Origin: Lacisediminihabitans sp040549465
Lineage (GTDB): Bacteria; Actinomycetota; Actinomycetes; Actinomycetales; Microbacteriaceae
Assembly (NCBI RefSeq): GCF_040549465.1
Contig: NZ_JBEPTL010000014.1
Span: 1 to 64,000, forward strand
Direction of reading: 5' to 3'
DNA length: 64,000 bases
The position numbers and the translations under genes were made by a program. The notes under the pieces are model-generated. The model did not search any database. It was not told where the DNA came from and saw nothing but the letters and a program-made list of their open reading frames with translations. This document shows positions 16,055 through 24,392 of this stretch, one piece after another (within the stretch, counting starts at the first letter, position 1; the number at the start of each line of letters is the position of its first letter).

Positions 16055-16963
16055 CTAGAAGCCGAGGCGACCAAGCTGTTTGGGGTCGCGTTGCCAGTCC
16101 TTCGCGACCTTGACGCGGATCGAGAGGTAGACCTGCTTGCCGACGAGCGGCTCGATCTGGGCGCGAGCGCGAGCGCCGACATCCGTAAGTCTCGAACCCT
16201 GATGACCGATGATGATGCCCTTCTGGCTGTCGCGTTCGACGAAGAGGTTGGCGTAGATCTCGACGAGGTCTTTGTCGTCCCGCTCGATGATGTCGTCGAT
16301 GGTAACGGCGATCGAATGGGGAAGCTCGTCTTCGACGCCTTCGAGCACCGCCTCCCGGATGAGCTCGCTGATCCTCGACTCGAGGCCCTCCTCGGTCACG
16401 GTGTCAGCCGGGTACAGGGCTTCGGAAACCGGTAGCAGGCGGATGAGTTCGGTCGCCAGCGTGTCCAGTTGGATGTGACTCGCCGCCGAGACCGGGATGA
16501 TGGTCTCCCACTCGCGCAACTCCGAAACCGCCAGCAGCTGCGCAGCGACGACCGGGCGTGATGCAGCATCGATCTTCGTCACGATCGCTACCTTCTTCGC
16601 CCGTGGGAAGGAGTCGAGCCGCTCATTGATATAGCGGTCGCCCGGACCGATCTTCTCGTCGGCCGGCATGCAGAATCCGACGACGTCGACGTCTGCGAGG
16701 GTGTCGCTAACGATGCTGTTGAGACGCTCGCCCAGAAGCGTGCGCGGCCGGTGCATGCCGGGAGTGTCTACCAGGATCAGCTGCCCGTCCTGCCGGTGGG
16801 CGATACCGCGGATGGCACGCCTGGTCGTCTGCGGCTTGGATGAGGTGATCGCGACCTTCTCGCCTACCAGTGCATTTGTCAGCGTAGATTTGCCGACGTT
16901 GGGGCGCCCGACGAAAGAAACGAACCCCGCCCGGAATTCAGGCTCGGATTTCGACAAGCTCAA
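16055..16963 (-). CDS. era: GTPase Era
   Basis: Ribosome-assembly GTPase acting on the 16S rRNA 3' end. 302 aa. G1 GRPNVGKST, G2 region TTRRAIRG, G3 DTPG, G4 TKID, then a C-terminal KH domain with the GxxG loop in IIIGHQGSRL. The TTG at 16963 overlaps the stop of the CBS-domain gene by 4 bp (TTGA); a second TTG 6 bp further in is also possible. Last gene of the long dnaJ-to-era block. Confidence 0.95.
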   Translation of the reverse strand: MSLSKSEPEFRAGFVSFVGRPNVGKSTLTNALVGEKVAITSSKPQTTRRAIRGIAHRQDGQLILVDTPGMHRPRTLLGERLNSIVSDTLADVDVVGFCMPADEKIGPGDRYINERLDSFPRAKKVAIVTKIDAASRPVVAAQLLAVSELREWETIIPVSAASHIQLDTLATELIRLLPVSEALYPADTVTEEGLESRISELIREAVLEGVEDELPHSIAVTIDDIIERDDKDLVEIYANLFVERDSQKGIIIGHQGSRLTDVGARARAQIEPLVGKQVYLSIRVKVAKDWQRDPKQLGRLGF

Positions 16964-18273
16964 TCACCGCTCTCATTGTTGTTGTTCGTTGTCGTTGTCC
17001 TGCGGAACGCCGCCTGTGCGTTGATGAGCGCCTGGTCGCGCTCGACGAGTACAGTGCTCAACCGCTTTCGGCGGCCTTCGGTGCGCTCCGCGGTGAGTAT
17101 CAGACCAGAGTACGTGGCCACTGAGCCCGGCAGCGGCAGTCGGCCGAGCGCTTTGGTGAGCAGGCCACCCACAGAATCAACGTCGTCATCCTCGAGTTCG
17201 ATGTCGAACAGTTCGCCGAGTTCGTCGACGGGCAGCCGTGCGCTCACCCGGTATTTGCCGTCGGTGAGATCTTCGATCTCGACAACTTCGTGGTCGTATT
17301 CGTCGGAGATATCGCCCACAAGTTCCTCGATCAGGTCTTCGAGAGTCACCAGCCCGGCAATTCCGCCGTACTCGTCCACCACCATGGCCAGATGGTTGGA
17401 CTCGAGTTGCATCTGGCGGAGTGTGTCGTCCGCTTTCTTCGACTCCGGCACGAAGATCGCCGACCGTGCGAGGGAATCGACAGTAGTACCGTCGATGCCC
17501 TTCGGTCGCTCGTAAGTGAGGCGCGCGACATCCCGAAGATAGAGAATGCCAAGCACCTGGTCGACATCGGTGCCGATCACCGGCATGCGCGATACGCCCG
17601 TGCTGAGGAACAGGCCCATCGCCGCGCCCACCGTCTCGTCTCCGTCGATGGTCACCATGTCTGTGCGCGGGATCATCACCTCGCGAACCACGGTGTCGCT
17701 GAACTCAAAAATCGAATGGATGAGCTCTCGGTCTTCCTCCTCGAGCACCTCGAGTTCTGTAGCCTCATCGACCATGCTCAGCAGCTGCTCCTCTGATGAA
17801 AAAGTCGCCGTCCTGCCCGGTGTAACCCGGTTGCCGATGGCGACCAGTGCGGCGGCGATCGGTCCGAGGAATACCCGGATGGCGTGCACGGTCCAGGCTG
17901 TCCAGCGCACCACCCCGCGGGCGTGCACGCGCCCGACGCTGCGCGGACTCGATCCAACGAGCACGAAGGAGGCGAGCGTCATGATGAACGCCGAGCAGAG
18001 CAGCGCCCACCACCACCCTGTGAAGACTGAGGCGAAGGCGAGTGTGACGAGCACCGCGGCGGTGGTCTCGGCCACGACGCGCATGAAGTTGACAGCGTTG
18101 ACGTGAGCTCCGACATCCGCGGCGATGGCATTGAGTGATCGTCGGGCGCGCGAACGAACGGCAATCTCGAGAAGGTCGGCGCGAGAGAGAACGCTGAGCG
18201 CGGCATCGGCTGCGGCCAGCAGGCCGCCGAAGACCACCAGCAGCGCGGCGACGGTGACGAAGATCGGAATCAT
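16960..18273 (-). CDS. CNNM/CorC-type hemolysin-family membrane protein
   Basis: 437 aa. An N-terminal DUF21/CNNM membrane domain (four hydrophobic stretches, residues 1-150), a CBS pair (about 205-330, including REVMIPRTDMVTID and VVDEYGGIAGLVTLEDLIEELVGDI) and a C-terminal CorC_HlyC domain. The family is linked to Mg2+/Co2+ efflux. Always next to ybeY and era in this gene order. Start codon ATG at 18273, 21 bp from the ybeY stop. Confidence 0.92.
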   Translation of the reverse strand: MIPIFVTVAALLVVFGGLLAAADAALSVLSRADLLEIAVRSRARRSLNAIAADVGAHVNAVNFMRVVAETTAAVLVTLAFASVFTGWWWALLCSAFIMTLASFVLVGSSPRSVGRVHARGVVRWTAWTVHAIRVFLGPIAAALVAIGNRVTPGRTATFSSEEQLLSMVDEATELEVLEEEDRELIHSIFEFSDTVVREVMIPRTDMVTIDGDETVGAAMGLFLSTGVSRMPVIGTDVDQVLGILYLRDVARLTYERPKGIDGTTVDSLARSAIFVPESKKADDTLRQMQLESNHLAMVVDEYGGIAGLVTLEDLIEELVGDISDEYDHEVVEIEDLTDGKYRVSARLPVDELGELFDIELEDDDVDSVGGLLTKALGRLPLPGSVATYSGLILTAERTEGRRKRLSTVLVERDQALINAQAAFRRTTTTNNNNESGD

Positions 18274-18294
18274 GGTCGGGGCTGCGTTCTCGAG

Positions 18295-18756
18295 CTATTT
18301 CGTTCGCTCGGAGAGGGCGAAACCGACGAGGATGTCGCGCTGGACGCCGAACATCTCCTTCTCCTCTTCCGGCTCCGCGTGGTCGAAACCGAGCAGGTGC
18401 AGGATCCCGTGGGCGGTGAGCAGCAGCATCTCCTCGAGTGGGCTGTGCCCCGCAGTCTCCGCCTGCGACACCGCCACCTGTGGGCAGAGCACGATGTCTC
18501 CGAGCAGGCCGGCGGGGGTCAGCGCATCTTCCGCGCCTGGGCGAAGCTCATCCATCGGGAAGCTGAGCACGTCGGTCGGGCCTGGCTCGTCCATCCACTG
18601 CAGGTGAAGCTGCTCCATCGCGCCCTCATCGACCAGCAAGATCGCGAGCTCGGCATCCGGATGCACGTGGAGAAAGTCGAGCGCATAGGTGGCGAGTCGC
18701 TGCAGGGCCACCTCGTCGACAGGGATGACCGACTCGTTGTTGATCTCGATCGACAC
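18295..18756 (-). CDS. ybeY: Endoribonuclease YbeY
   Basis: Metal-dependent RNase for rRNA maturation and 70S quality control. 153 aa from GTG 18756, giving the usual family start MSIEINNES; a TTG at 18771 inside phoH would add five residues. The zinc-binding signature HGILHLLGFDH lies near residue 115, and PTDVLSFPMDE precedes it. It starts 2 bp after the phoH stop. Confidence 0.93.
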   Translation of the reverse strand: MSIEINNESVIPVDEVALQRLATYALDFLHVHPDAELAILLVDEGAMEQLHLQWMDEPGPTDVLSFPMDELRPGAEDALTPAGLLGDIVLCPQVAVSQAETAGHSPLEEMLLLTAHGILHLLGFDHAEPEEEKEMFGVQRDILVGFALSERTK

Positions 18757-18758
18757 GT

Positions 18759-19892
18759 CTAGCGACCCCAACTTTTCGTCTGTCTGTCCTGAGGCTGCCT
18801 GCCGCGACGATCGGCGCGATTCGCGCCGTCCGGGACTTCGCGATCGCTGAGCCGATCGAAGCGCTCGGCCTGGCGCTCAGCGTCGTACTTCGTGTAGGCG
18901 TCGACGATCCGGCCGACGAGGTTGTGACGCACAACGTCCTCGCTGGTGAGGCGGGCGAAGTGGATCTCGTCGAGTTCGTTCAATACGCGGATGACCAACT
19001 GCAGTCCACTCGATCCGGCCGGCAGGTCGACCTGGGTGATGTCGCCGGTGACGACCATCTTCGAGCCGAAACCAAGCCGGGTGAGGAACATCTTCATTTG
19101 CTCAGGAGTCGTATTCTGCGCCTCGTCGAGCACGATGAAGGAGTCATTGAGCGTACGACCACGCATGTATGCGAGCGGCGCCACCTCGATCGTGCCGGCC
19201 GCGAGCAGCTTGGGTACGATCTCGGGATCCATCATCTCGTTGAGCGCGTCGTACAGCGGGCGAAGGTAGGGGTCGATCTTGTCGGTGAGCGTACCGGGCA
19301 GATAGCCGAGCCGCTCGCCGGCCTCCACCGCCGGGCGGGTCAGGACGATGCGATTGACCTCTTTGCGCTGCAAGGCCTGCACCGCCTTCGCCATTGCCAG
19401 GTAGGTCTTACCGGTACCTGCGGGGCCGATGCCGAACACGATGGTGTTCTCATCGATCGCGTCGACATAGCTCTTCTGCCCGAGGGTCTTCGGACGGATG
19501 CTTTTGCCGCGGCTGGTGAGGATCGCCTGACTCAACAGCTCGGCGGGACTCACCCGCGGGTCGTCGTGCAGGATCTTCGCGGACTCGGTCACATCTCTCT
19601 GGCCGAGTTCCTGGTCGGAGCGAACCATCGTCACCAATTCCTCTACCAGCCTCGCTGCCGCATTCACCTGGTCGGCGTCGCCGTCCAGGGTGATCTCGTT
19701 GCCGCGCACGAGAACCTCCACGCGCGGGTATTCCTTTTCGATGGTCATGAGCAGGCGGTCCTGCGGTCCGAGAAGACGGACCATGGCCACCCCGTCGACC
19801 CGGAACTCGATGTGGTCGGTGGCGCCGCCATCCGACCCGTGCCTGTCGCCGCGGTGCTGACCGTCGCTGCTGTGCTGACTGCTAGTGGCCAA
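18759..19892 (-). CDS. phoH: PhoH-like ATPase
   Basis: About 377 aa. N-terminal KH-like segment, then Walker A GPAGTGKT, and Walker B FIVLDEAQN followed by TTPEQMKMFLTRLG and the sensor VVTGDITQVDLP. RNA-associated P-loop NTPase whose gene nearly always precedes ybeY. The start is uncertain: TTG 19892 overlaps the HIT gene by 11 bp and no better initiator occurs before the conserved region. The C-terminal ~40 residues are Arg/Asp-rich and low-complexity. Confidence 0.92.
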   Translation of the reverse strand: MATSSQHSSDGQHRGDRHGSDGGATDHIEFRVDGVAMVRLLGPQDRLLMTIEKEYPRVEVLVRGNEITLDGDADQVNAAARLVEELVTMVRSDQELGQRDVTESAKILHDDPRVSPAELLSQAILTSRGKSIRPKTLGQKSYVDAIDENTIVFGIGPAGTGKTYLAMAKAVQALQRKEVNRIVLTRPAVEAGERLGYLPGTLTDKIDPYLRPLYDALNEMMDPEIVPKLLAAGTIEVAPLAYMRGRTLNDSFIVLDEAQNTTPEQMKMFLTRLGFGSKMVVTGDITQVDLPAGSSGLQLVIRVLNELDEIHFARLTSEDVVRHNLVGRIVDAYTKYDAERQAERFDRLSDREVPDGANRADRRGRQPQDRQTKSWGR

Positions 19893-20238
19893 GGGTGCCT
19901 TCCGAAAGCTGCCCACCGAGCAGGTGGGCATGAACATGGAACACGGTCTGGCCCGCCGAGGGGCCGGTGTTGAAAACGAGGCGGAATTCGCCGTCCGAAT
20001 GCTCGTCGGCGAGCTGCTGCGCGGTCGCAACCAGCTCTGCGAGAAGTGCCGGATCGCCCGCGGCGAGTTCGGTCACGTTGCGATAGGCCTCCGTCTTCGG
20101 CACCACAAGCAGGTGCAGGGGCGCCTTCGGAGCGATGTCCCGAAAGGCGATGATGCGGTCATTCTCGAAGACCACATCCGCCGGAACCTCGCGCGCGACA
20201 ATCCGCGTGAAGATCGATGGCTCGTCGTTGGCTGACAT
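19882..20238 (-). CDS. HIT-family nucleotide-binding protein
   Basis: 118 aa histidine-triad hydrolase (HINT-like), expected to cleave nucleoside phosphoramidates or adenylates. The triad HVHAHLLGG is near the C-terminus, and IFTRIVAREVPADVVFENDRI is the typical opening. ATG 20238 is supported by TAAGCT 6 bp upstream with no Shine-Dalgarno. First gene of a HIT-phoH-ybeY-corC-era run. Confidence 0.93.
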   Translation of the reverse strand: MSANDEPSIFTRIVAREVPADVVFENDRIIAFRDIAPKAPLHLLVVPKTEAYRNVTELAAGDPALLAELVATAQQLADEHSDGEFRLVFNTGPSAGQTVFHVHAHLLGGQLSEGTLGH

Positions 20239-20244
20239 GGTTCT

Positions 20245-20250
20245 AGCTTA
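20245..20250 (-). promoter_or_regulatory. -10 element of the HIT-phoH-ybeY-corC-era run (leaderless)
   Basis: TAAGCT on the minus strand, 6 bp before ATG 20238. Confidence 0.5.
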
Positions 20251-20282
20251 AGTGACGGCCGCCCGTGACGGCAGGCGGTTCG

Positions 20283-21011
20283 CTACCAGCGGCCGAGTTG
20301 TACGTTGAGCACGGCGATCGCAGCCGGGCCGGCACTCGAGGTACGCAGAATGGTGTCGCCGAGTTTCACGAGCGTCGCACCCGCCGCCTCGAGACGGCTG
20401 AGTTCTGCGGGGGCGATACCGCCCTCCGGGCCGACCACCAGGACAACGTCGCGTTCGTCAGGGTGCAGCGACGACAGGGCGACGGATGCGGCGGGCTCGA
20501 GTACGAGCATCCGCGTCTCCGTGGCCAGGGCGGCCAGCACGGTCGTCGAGGCGAGATCGCCGACCTCCGGGATCCAGGGCCGGATCGACTGCTTGCTCGC
20601 CTCCCGCACGATCGCTGCCCAGCGATCGTGGCCCTTGCGCACCTTCGCGCCCTCCCACTTGACGATGGATCGCTGCGCCGCCCACGGGATGACGCCGTCG
20701 ACGCCCAGTTCCGCGGCCTGCTGGACGGCACTCTCGTCCCGGTCACCTTTGGCCAGTGCCTGCACCAGCCAGATCGCGGGGGCAGCGGGTGGTGTCTCTG
20801 CGACGGTTTCGACCTCGACGACGAATTCGGTCGGCTCCGCCGAGACAACGGCGCCGGTGATGACAAGTCCCGCTCCGTTGCCGACCGCGATAGCCTCGCC
20901 GACCGCGATACGACTGACGGTGACCGCGTGGCGCGCCTCCTCGCCGGTCACGGAGACCCTCATCCCGACCTCGGCCGAGAGGAGTTCCTCGTTCAGGTAG
21001 AAGTGCGCCAT
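20283..21011 (-). CDS. rsmE: 16S rRNA (uracil(1498)-N(3))-methyltransferase
   Basis: SPOUT methyltransferase modifying U1498 of 16S rRNA. 242 aa. N-terminal PUA-like domain (GEEARHAVTVSRIAVGEAI), then the knotted domain with VVLVVGPEGGIAPAELSRLEAAGA and LGDTILRTSSAGPAA, the SAM-binding knot signatures. 44 bp separate it from the downstream HIT gene, which has its own promoter element. Confidence 0.95.
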   Translation of the reverse strand: MAHFYLNEELLSAEVGMRVSVTGEEARHAVTVSRIAVGEAIAVGNGAGLVITGAVVSAEPTEFVVEVETVAETPPAAPAIWLVQALAKGDRDESAVQQAAELGVDGVIPWAAQRSIVKWEGAKVRKGHDRWAAIVREASKQSIRPWIPEVGDLASTTVLAALATETRMLVLEPAASVALSSLHPDERDVVLVVGPEGGIAPAELSRLEAAGATLVKLGDTILRTSSAGPAAIAVLNVQLGRW

Positions 21012-21039
21012 GGCCCCACTCTCTCAGATCGACGCCACA

Positions 21040-21141
21040 CCTTCGGAAATTCAGGACTTTGGTATCGACGTCGCTCGCGCTGCCCCGTAACTACTGGAGC
21101 GTTGCGCAGCGCCCTGTACCGAAGTCCTGAGTTTCCGAAGG
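21040..21141. repeat. Palindromic repeat element, copy 4 (102 bp)
   Basis: Left arm from 21040 (CCTTCGGAAATTCAGGACTT, then TGGTA) pairs with the right arm ending 21141 over about 24 bp with two G-U wobbles. 12 bp longer than copies 1-3. It lies 30 bp beyond the dnaJ stop, between dnaJ and rsmE. Confidence 0.9.
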
Positions 21142-21171
21142 GTGATCGGCGATCGGTAGTACGGGCGGGTG

Positions 21172-22278
21172 TCAGATGTTGAGGAAGCGGTCGCGCAGTT
21201 TTTGGAAGAGGCCCTGCTGGAAGTGCGTGAGCAACGGGGTCGCGGCCTTGTGGGAGCCGGCGAACTGTTTGATCAGCTCCTGCTCCTTATGGCTCAGCTT
21301 GGTCGGTGTCGTCACCTGCACTCCGATCTTGAGGTCGCCACGGCCATTGCCACGCAGGCGGGTAATGCCACGGTCCTTGATGGTGATGACCTCTGCGCTC
21401 TGCATGCCGGGCCGGATCTCGACCGCGACCTCGCCATCCAGGGTCTTCAACGTCGTTCTCGTTCCGAGGATGGCATCTGTCATCTGCACTTCGAGGGTCG
21501 CCAACAGGTCATCGCCGTTGCGGCTGAACACGTCATGATGACGCACTTTGATCTCAAGGTAGAGGTCGCCGGAGGTTCCACCGGCTGGGCCGACCTCGCC
21601 CTGGTTGGGGAGCTGCAAGCGGAGGCCGGTGTCCACACCGGCCGGGATGTCGACCGGGATGCTGCGGCGGGCGCGCACGCGTCCCTGGCCCTGGCAGGTC
21701 GGGCACGGGTTGGGGATGACGGTGCCGTAACCGCGGCAGGTGCCGCAAGGGCTAGAGGTCATCACGTTACCGAGCAGGCTGCGCACGGCACGCTGGATCT
21801 GGCCGCTGCCGTGGCAGATGTCGCAGGTGACCGGCTGGGTTCCCGGCGCACAGCACGACCCGTTGCAGGTCTCGCAGAGGATGGCGGTATCGACCTCGAC
21901 TTCGCGCTTGGTGCCGAAGATGATCTCGTCGAGGTCGACCTCGACGCGCACCAGGGCATCCTGACCTCGTTCGCGGCGCGAGCGTGGTCCGCGGCTCTGG
22001 CCGCCGCCGAAGAAGGTCTCGAAGATGTCACCGAATCCACCGAAGTTGCCGCCTCCGCCGCCGCCGAATCCGGCCTGGGGCCCGAGGTCGTACTGCTGGC
22101 GCTGCTGCGGATCGGAGAGCACGTCGTAGGCGTGTGTCACAAGCTTGAACTGCTCGGATGCCTCGGCCCCGGGGTTCACATCGGGATGCAGCTCCCGAGC
22201 AAGACGCCGGTACGCCTTCTTGATCTCATCGGTCGTCGCGCTACGGTCGACACCGAGTACTTCGTAATGGTCAGCCAA
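21172..22278 (-). CDS. dnaJ: Chaperone DnaJ (DnaJ2, HrcA-linked)
   Basis: Hsp40 co-chaperone of DnaK, 368 aa. J domain with HPD at RELHPDVNPG, a Gly-rich linker (~75-100), four zinc-finger repeats, and the C-terminal substrate-binding domains. Repeats 2-4 are canonical (CDICHGSG, CGTCRGYG, CPTCQGQG); repeat 1 reads CETCNGSC, the final Gly replaced by Cys, though all metal cysteines remain. TTG start at 22278 with ribosome site AAAGGA. Co-transcribed downstream of hrcA. Confidence 0.95.
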   Translation of the reverse strand: MADHYEVLGVDRSATTDEIKKAYRRLARELHPDVNPGAEASEQFKLVTHAYDVLSDPQQRQQYDLGPQAGFGGGGGGNFGGFGDIFETFFGGGQSRGPRSRRERGQDALVRVEVDLDEIIFGTKREVEVDTAILCETCNGSCCAPGTQPVTCDICHGSGQIQRAVRSLLGNVMTSSPCGTCRGYGTVIPNPCPTCQGQGRVRARRSIPVDIPAGVDTGLRLQLPNQGEVGPAGGTSGDLYLEIKVRHHDVFSRNGDDLLATLEVQMTDAILGTRTTLKTLDGEVAVEIRPGMQSAEVITIKDRGITRLRGNGRGDLKIGVQVTTPTKLSHKEQELIKQFAGSHKAATPLLTHFQQGLFQKLRDRFLNI

Positions 22279-22306
22279 TCCAATTCCTTTACATTTTAAC
22301 AGCGCT

Positions 22307-22334
22307 CACTGTCGGCCACAGGCCGTAGACAGTG
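22307..22334 (-). other. hrcA-dnaJ intercistronic hairpin
   Basis: CACTGTC/GACAGTG (7 bp), a 3-nt bulge, then GGCC/GGCC closing an ACA loop. It sits in the 62-bp gap between hrcA and dnaJ, with no T-run after it, so RNA processing or partial attenuation is likelier than full termination. Confidence 0.4.
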
Positions 22335-22340
22335 GCGAGA

Positions 22341-23363
22341 TCAGTCTTCGCCGAGCAGGCGCGACAGGTATCGTGCGACGGCGCGAACCGCGGCGATGTT
22401 GTTCGAATAGTCCATGCGGGTCGGGCCGATGACGCCCAAACGGGAGACCTCGCTGCCAGACGCTGTGTAGCCGGTGGTGAGTACGGAGGTCTCCCCGAGT
22501 CCGAAGGTGGCATTCTCGCTGCCGATGCTCACCGAGAAGCCGTTCTGGTCTGGTTCCATTTCACCAAAGAGCCTCAGCAGGGTGACCTGCTCCTCGATCG
22601 CTTCGAGCACCGGGTAGATGCTGCCGGTGAAGTCTTCCTCGGTGCGCACCAGGTTGGCCGCGCCCGCCATCACGAGCTTGTCCTGCCGATTCGCCAGAAC
22701 CTGGTCGATGAGGGAGGTCGCGATCTGCTTCACCGCCGACTCGTGCTGCGCCGTGAACTGGTCGGCGAAGGAGGCGAGTCGTTCGGCCGCCTCGGCGAGG
22801 GCGAGACCACCGATCGAAACGTTCAGTCTCGATCTGAGCTGGTCGAGGAACCCTTCGTCCAGCCCGGGAGCGACATCGATGAGTCGTTGCTCGATCCGGC
22901 CGGTATCGGTGATCAGTACCGTCATCATCCGAATCTCCGTGAGTCGCACGAGTTCGACGTGCCGGATGCGCGAGCGCGTCAGCGACGGATACTGCACGAG
23001 CGCCACCTGGTGCGTGAGCTGCGAAAGGAGACGAACCGTGCGTCCGAGGACCTCGTCGAGGTCGGCGGACTGACCGAGGAACGTCTCGATGGCTGTGCGC
23101 TGCGCGGAGGTCAGCGGGCGGAGATCGGCGAGCTGGTTGACGAAGACGCGGTAGCCCTTGTCGGTGGGGATGCGTCCGGATGACGTGTGCGGCGCCGCGA
23201 TCAGCTCTTCTTCTTCCAGAAGAGCCATGTCGTTGCGAATAGTGGCTGCGGACACACCAAAGGAGTGACGGTCCACTATCGACTTCGAGCCGACGGGTTC
23301 GCGAGAGGCGACGTAATCCTGCACGATGACGCGGAGCACATCGAGCCCACGTTCAGAGACCAT
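22341..23363 (-). CDS. hrcA: Heat-inducible transcription repressor HrcA
   Basis: Represses class I heat-shock genes by binding CIRCE. 340 aa. The N-terminal winged helix (MVSERGLDVLRVIVQDYV, then SFGVSAATIRNDMALLEE) is intact, followed by the GAF-like inducer/dimerisation domain. ATG 23363 is preferred over the ATG at 23369 because GGAGG is 8 bp before it. A CIRCE-like dyad lies 17 bp upstream, so the hrcA-dnaJ operon is probably autoregulated. Confidence 0.95.
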   Translation of the reverse strand: MVSERGLDVLRVIVQDYVASREPVGSKSIVDRHSFGVSAATIRNDMALLEEEELIAAPHTSSGRIPTDKGYRVFVNQLADLRPLTSAQRTAIETFLGQSADLDEVLGRTVRLLSQLTHQVALVQYPSLTRSRIRHVELVRLTEIRMMTVLITDTGRIEQRLIDVAPGLDEGFLDQLRSRLNVSIGGLALAEAAERLASFADQFTAQHESAVKQIATSLIDQVLANRQDKLVMAGAANLVRTEEDFTGSIYPVLEAIEEQVTLLRLFGEMEPDQNGFSVSIGSENATFGLGETSVLTTGYTASGSEVSRLGVIGPTRMDYSNNIAAVRAVARYLSRLLGED

Positions 23364-23380
23364 TGCCATCACCTCCGGTC

Positions 23381-23407
23381 TTGGCACTCGGCACTTCCGA
23401 CTGCCAA
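23381..23407. promoter_or_regulatory. CIRCE-like operator upstream of hrcA
   Basis: TTGGCACTC-N9-GACTGCCAA. The CIRCE consensus is TTAGCACTC-N9-GAGTGCTAA: one mismatch in the left half, two in the right, exact spacing, and correct location directly upstream of hrcA. Confidence 0.78.
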
Positions 23408-23564
23408 TTGTACCGTGACACGCGGGGACGAAGGCATTGCATGCGAAGGGAATAGGGCAGTACCGTATCCATGAGCTTGTCGACCGCCCGTAACGGGGGC
23501 AGCATGACTGCCAAAGCTCCCAAACCTCGGCAGGACCGAATCGCCCATCTGAAAGGCAACGCAC

Positions 23565-23945
23565 ATGACTGACCCAACACCGCAGGCCGCGGCTCCGCAG
23601 CCCGCTGCACCCCTTAGCGAAACCGACGACAAGCTCTGGGCCCAGCTGTCGCACTTCCTCAATATCATCCTGCTGATACCCGCCCTCATCATCTACTTGG
23701 TTTTCGGTCCGCGCGGGGCGCGCACCAGAGTCGAAAGCAAAGAGGCTTTGAACTGGACGATCAACGTCACCGGCGCCGCGATCATCCTCGGCATCCTGAC
23801 CCTGATCCCCTTCCTCGGCATCCTGTTCTCTCTGCTGTACTTTGCCCTGATCGTCGTAAACATCATCTTCGCCATCCTCGGCGGCGTGAAGGTCAACGCG
23901 GGGGGCAGCTACCGCTACCCGGTCAACATCCGCTGGATCAAGTAG
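23565..23945 (+). CDS. DUF4870 small membrane protein (first of pair)
   Basis: 126 aa. A Pro/Ala-rich N-terminus, then LSETDDKLWAQLSHFLNI, the DUF4870 opening, and three hydrophobic segments (about residues 33-48, 65-85, 88-112), ending YRYPVNIRWIK. Function unknown. Ribosome site AAAGG before ATG 23565. A strong terminator follows, so it is transcribed separately from its paralogue. Confidence 0.85.
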   Translation: MTDPTPQAAAPQPAAPLSETDDKLWAQLSHFLNIILLIPALIIYLVFGPRGARTRVESKEALNWTINVTGAAIILGILTLIPFLGILFSLLYFALIVVNIIFAILGGVKVNAGGSYRYPVNIRWIK

Positions 23946-23963
23946 CTTCAGGCGCCAACGAAC

Positions 23964-23999
23964 GAAGCCCGGGAACATGGTTCCCGGGCTTCTTGCTTT
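23964..23999 (+). terminator. Intrinsic terminator after the first DUF4870 gene
   Basis: Perfect 12-bp stem (GAAGCCCGGGAA, 23964-23975, with its complement 23981-23992), 5-nt loop, then TTGCTTT. Confidence 0.88.
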
Positions 24000-24008
24000 A
24001 ATGGGTTC

Positions 24009-24386
24009 ATGTCCGAAACCACGCCGCCGCCCGCAAATCCGTACCAGACTGTGCAGCCGCTCAGCCCGAGCGACGAAAAGCTGTGGGCCACGCTCATCCA
24101 CATCGGCGGCATCTTCCTCTACTTCCTCCCGGCGCTGATCGGCTACGTGCTCCTCAAGGACCGCGGCCCGCTGGTAAGGGATCACACTCGGACCGCCCTC
24201 AACTTTCAGCTGACGGTACTCATCGGCTACCTCGTCGGAATCTTCACCAGCTGGTTGTTCGTCGGCTTCCTGATCGTGCTCGTCGTCGCCGTTCTCAACA
24301 TCATCTTCAGCCTGATGGCCGCCATCGCAGCCAACCGTGGCGAAGAATACGTTTGCCCGATCGCCATCCGGTTCGTCAGCGCCTGA
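24009..24386 (+). CDS. DUF4870 small membrane protein (second of pair)
   Basis: 125 aa paralogue of the preceding gene: LSPSDEKLWATLIHIGGIF at the start of the domain, three hydrophobic segments, ending YVCPIAIRFVSA. Function unknown. No ribosome site precedes ATG 24009, but TTTAAT ends 6 bp upstream, formed by the T-tract of the previous terminator; a leaderless start there is possible. Converges on hemW with 6 bp between the stops. Confidence 0.85.
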   Translation: MSETTPPPANPYQTVQPLSPSDEKLWATLIHIGGIFLYFLPALIGYVLLKDRGPLVRDHTRTALNFQLTVLIGYLVGIFTSWLFVGFLIVLVVAVLNIIFSLMAAIAANRGEEYVCPIAIRFVSA

Positions 24387-24392
24387 GCGCCA

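Noticed and set aside
18924..19973. 349-codon plus-strand frame
   Set aside because: Antisense to phoH and HIT; shadow frame.
21169..22299. 376-codon plus-strand frame
   Set aside because: Antisense to dnaJ; repetitive Ala/Glu/Leu shadow.
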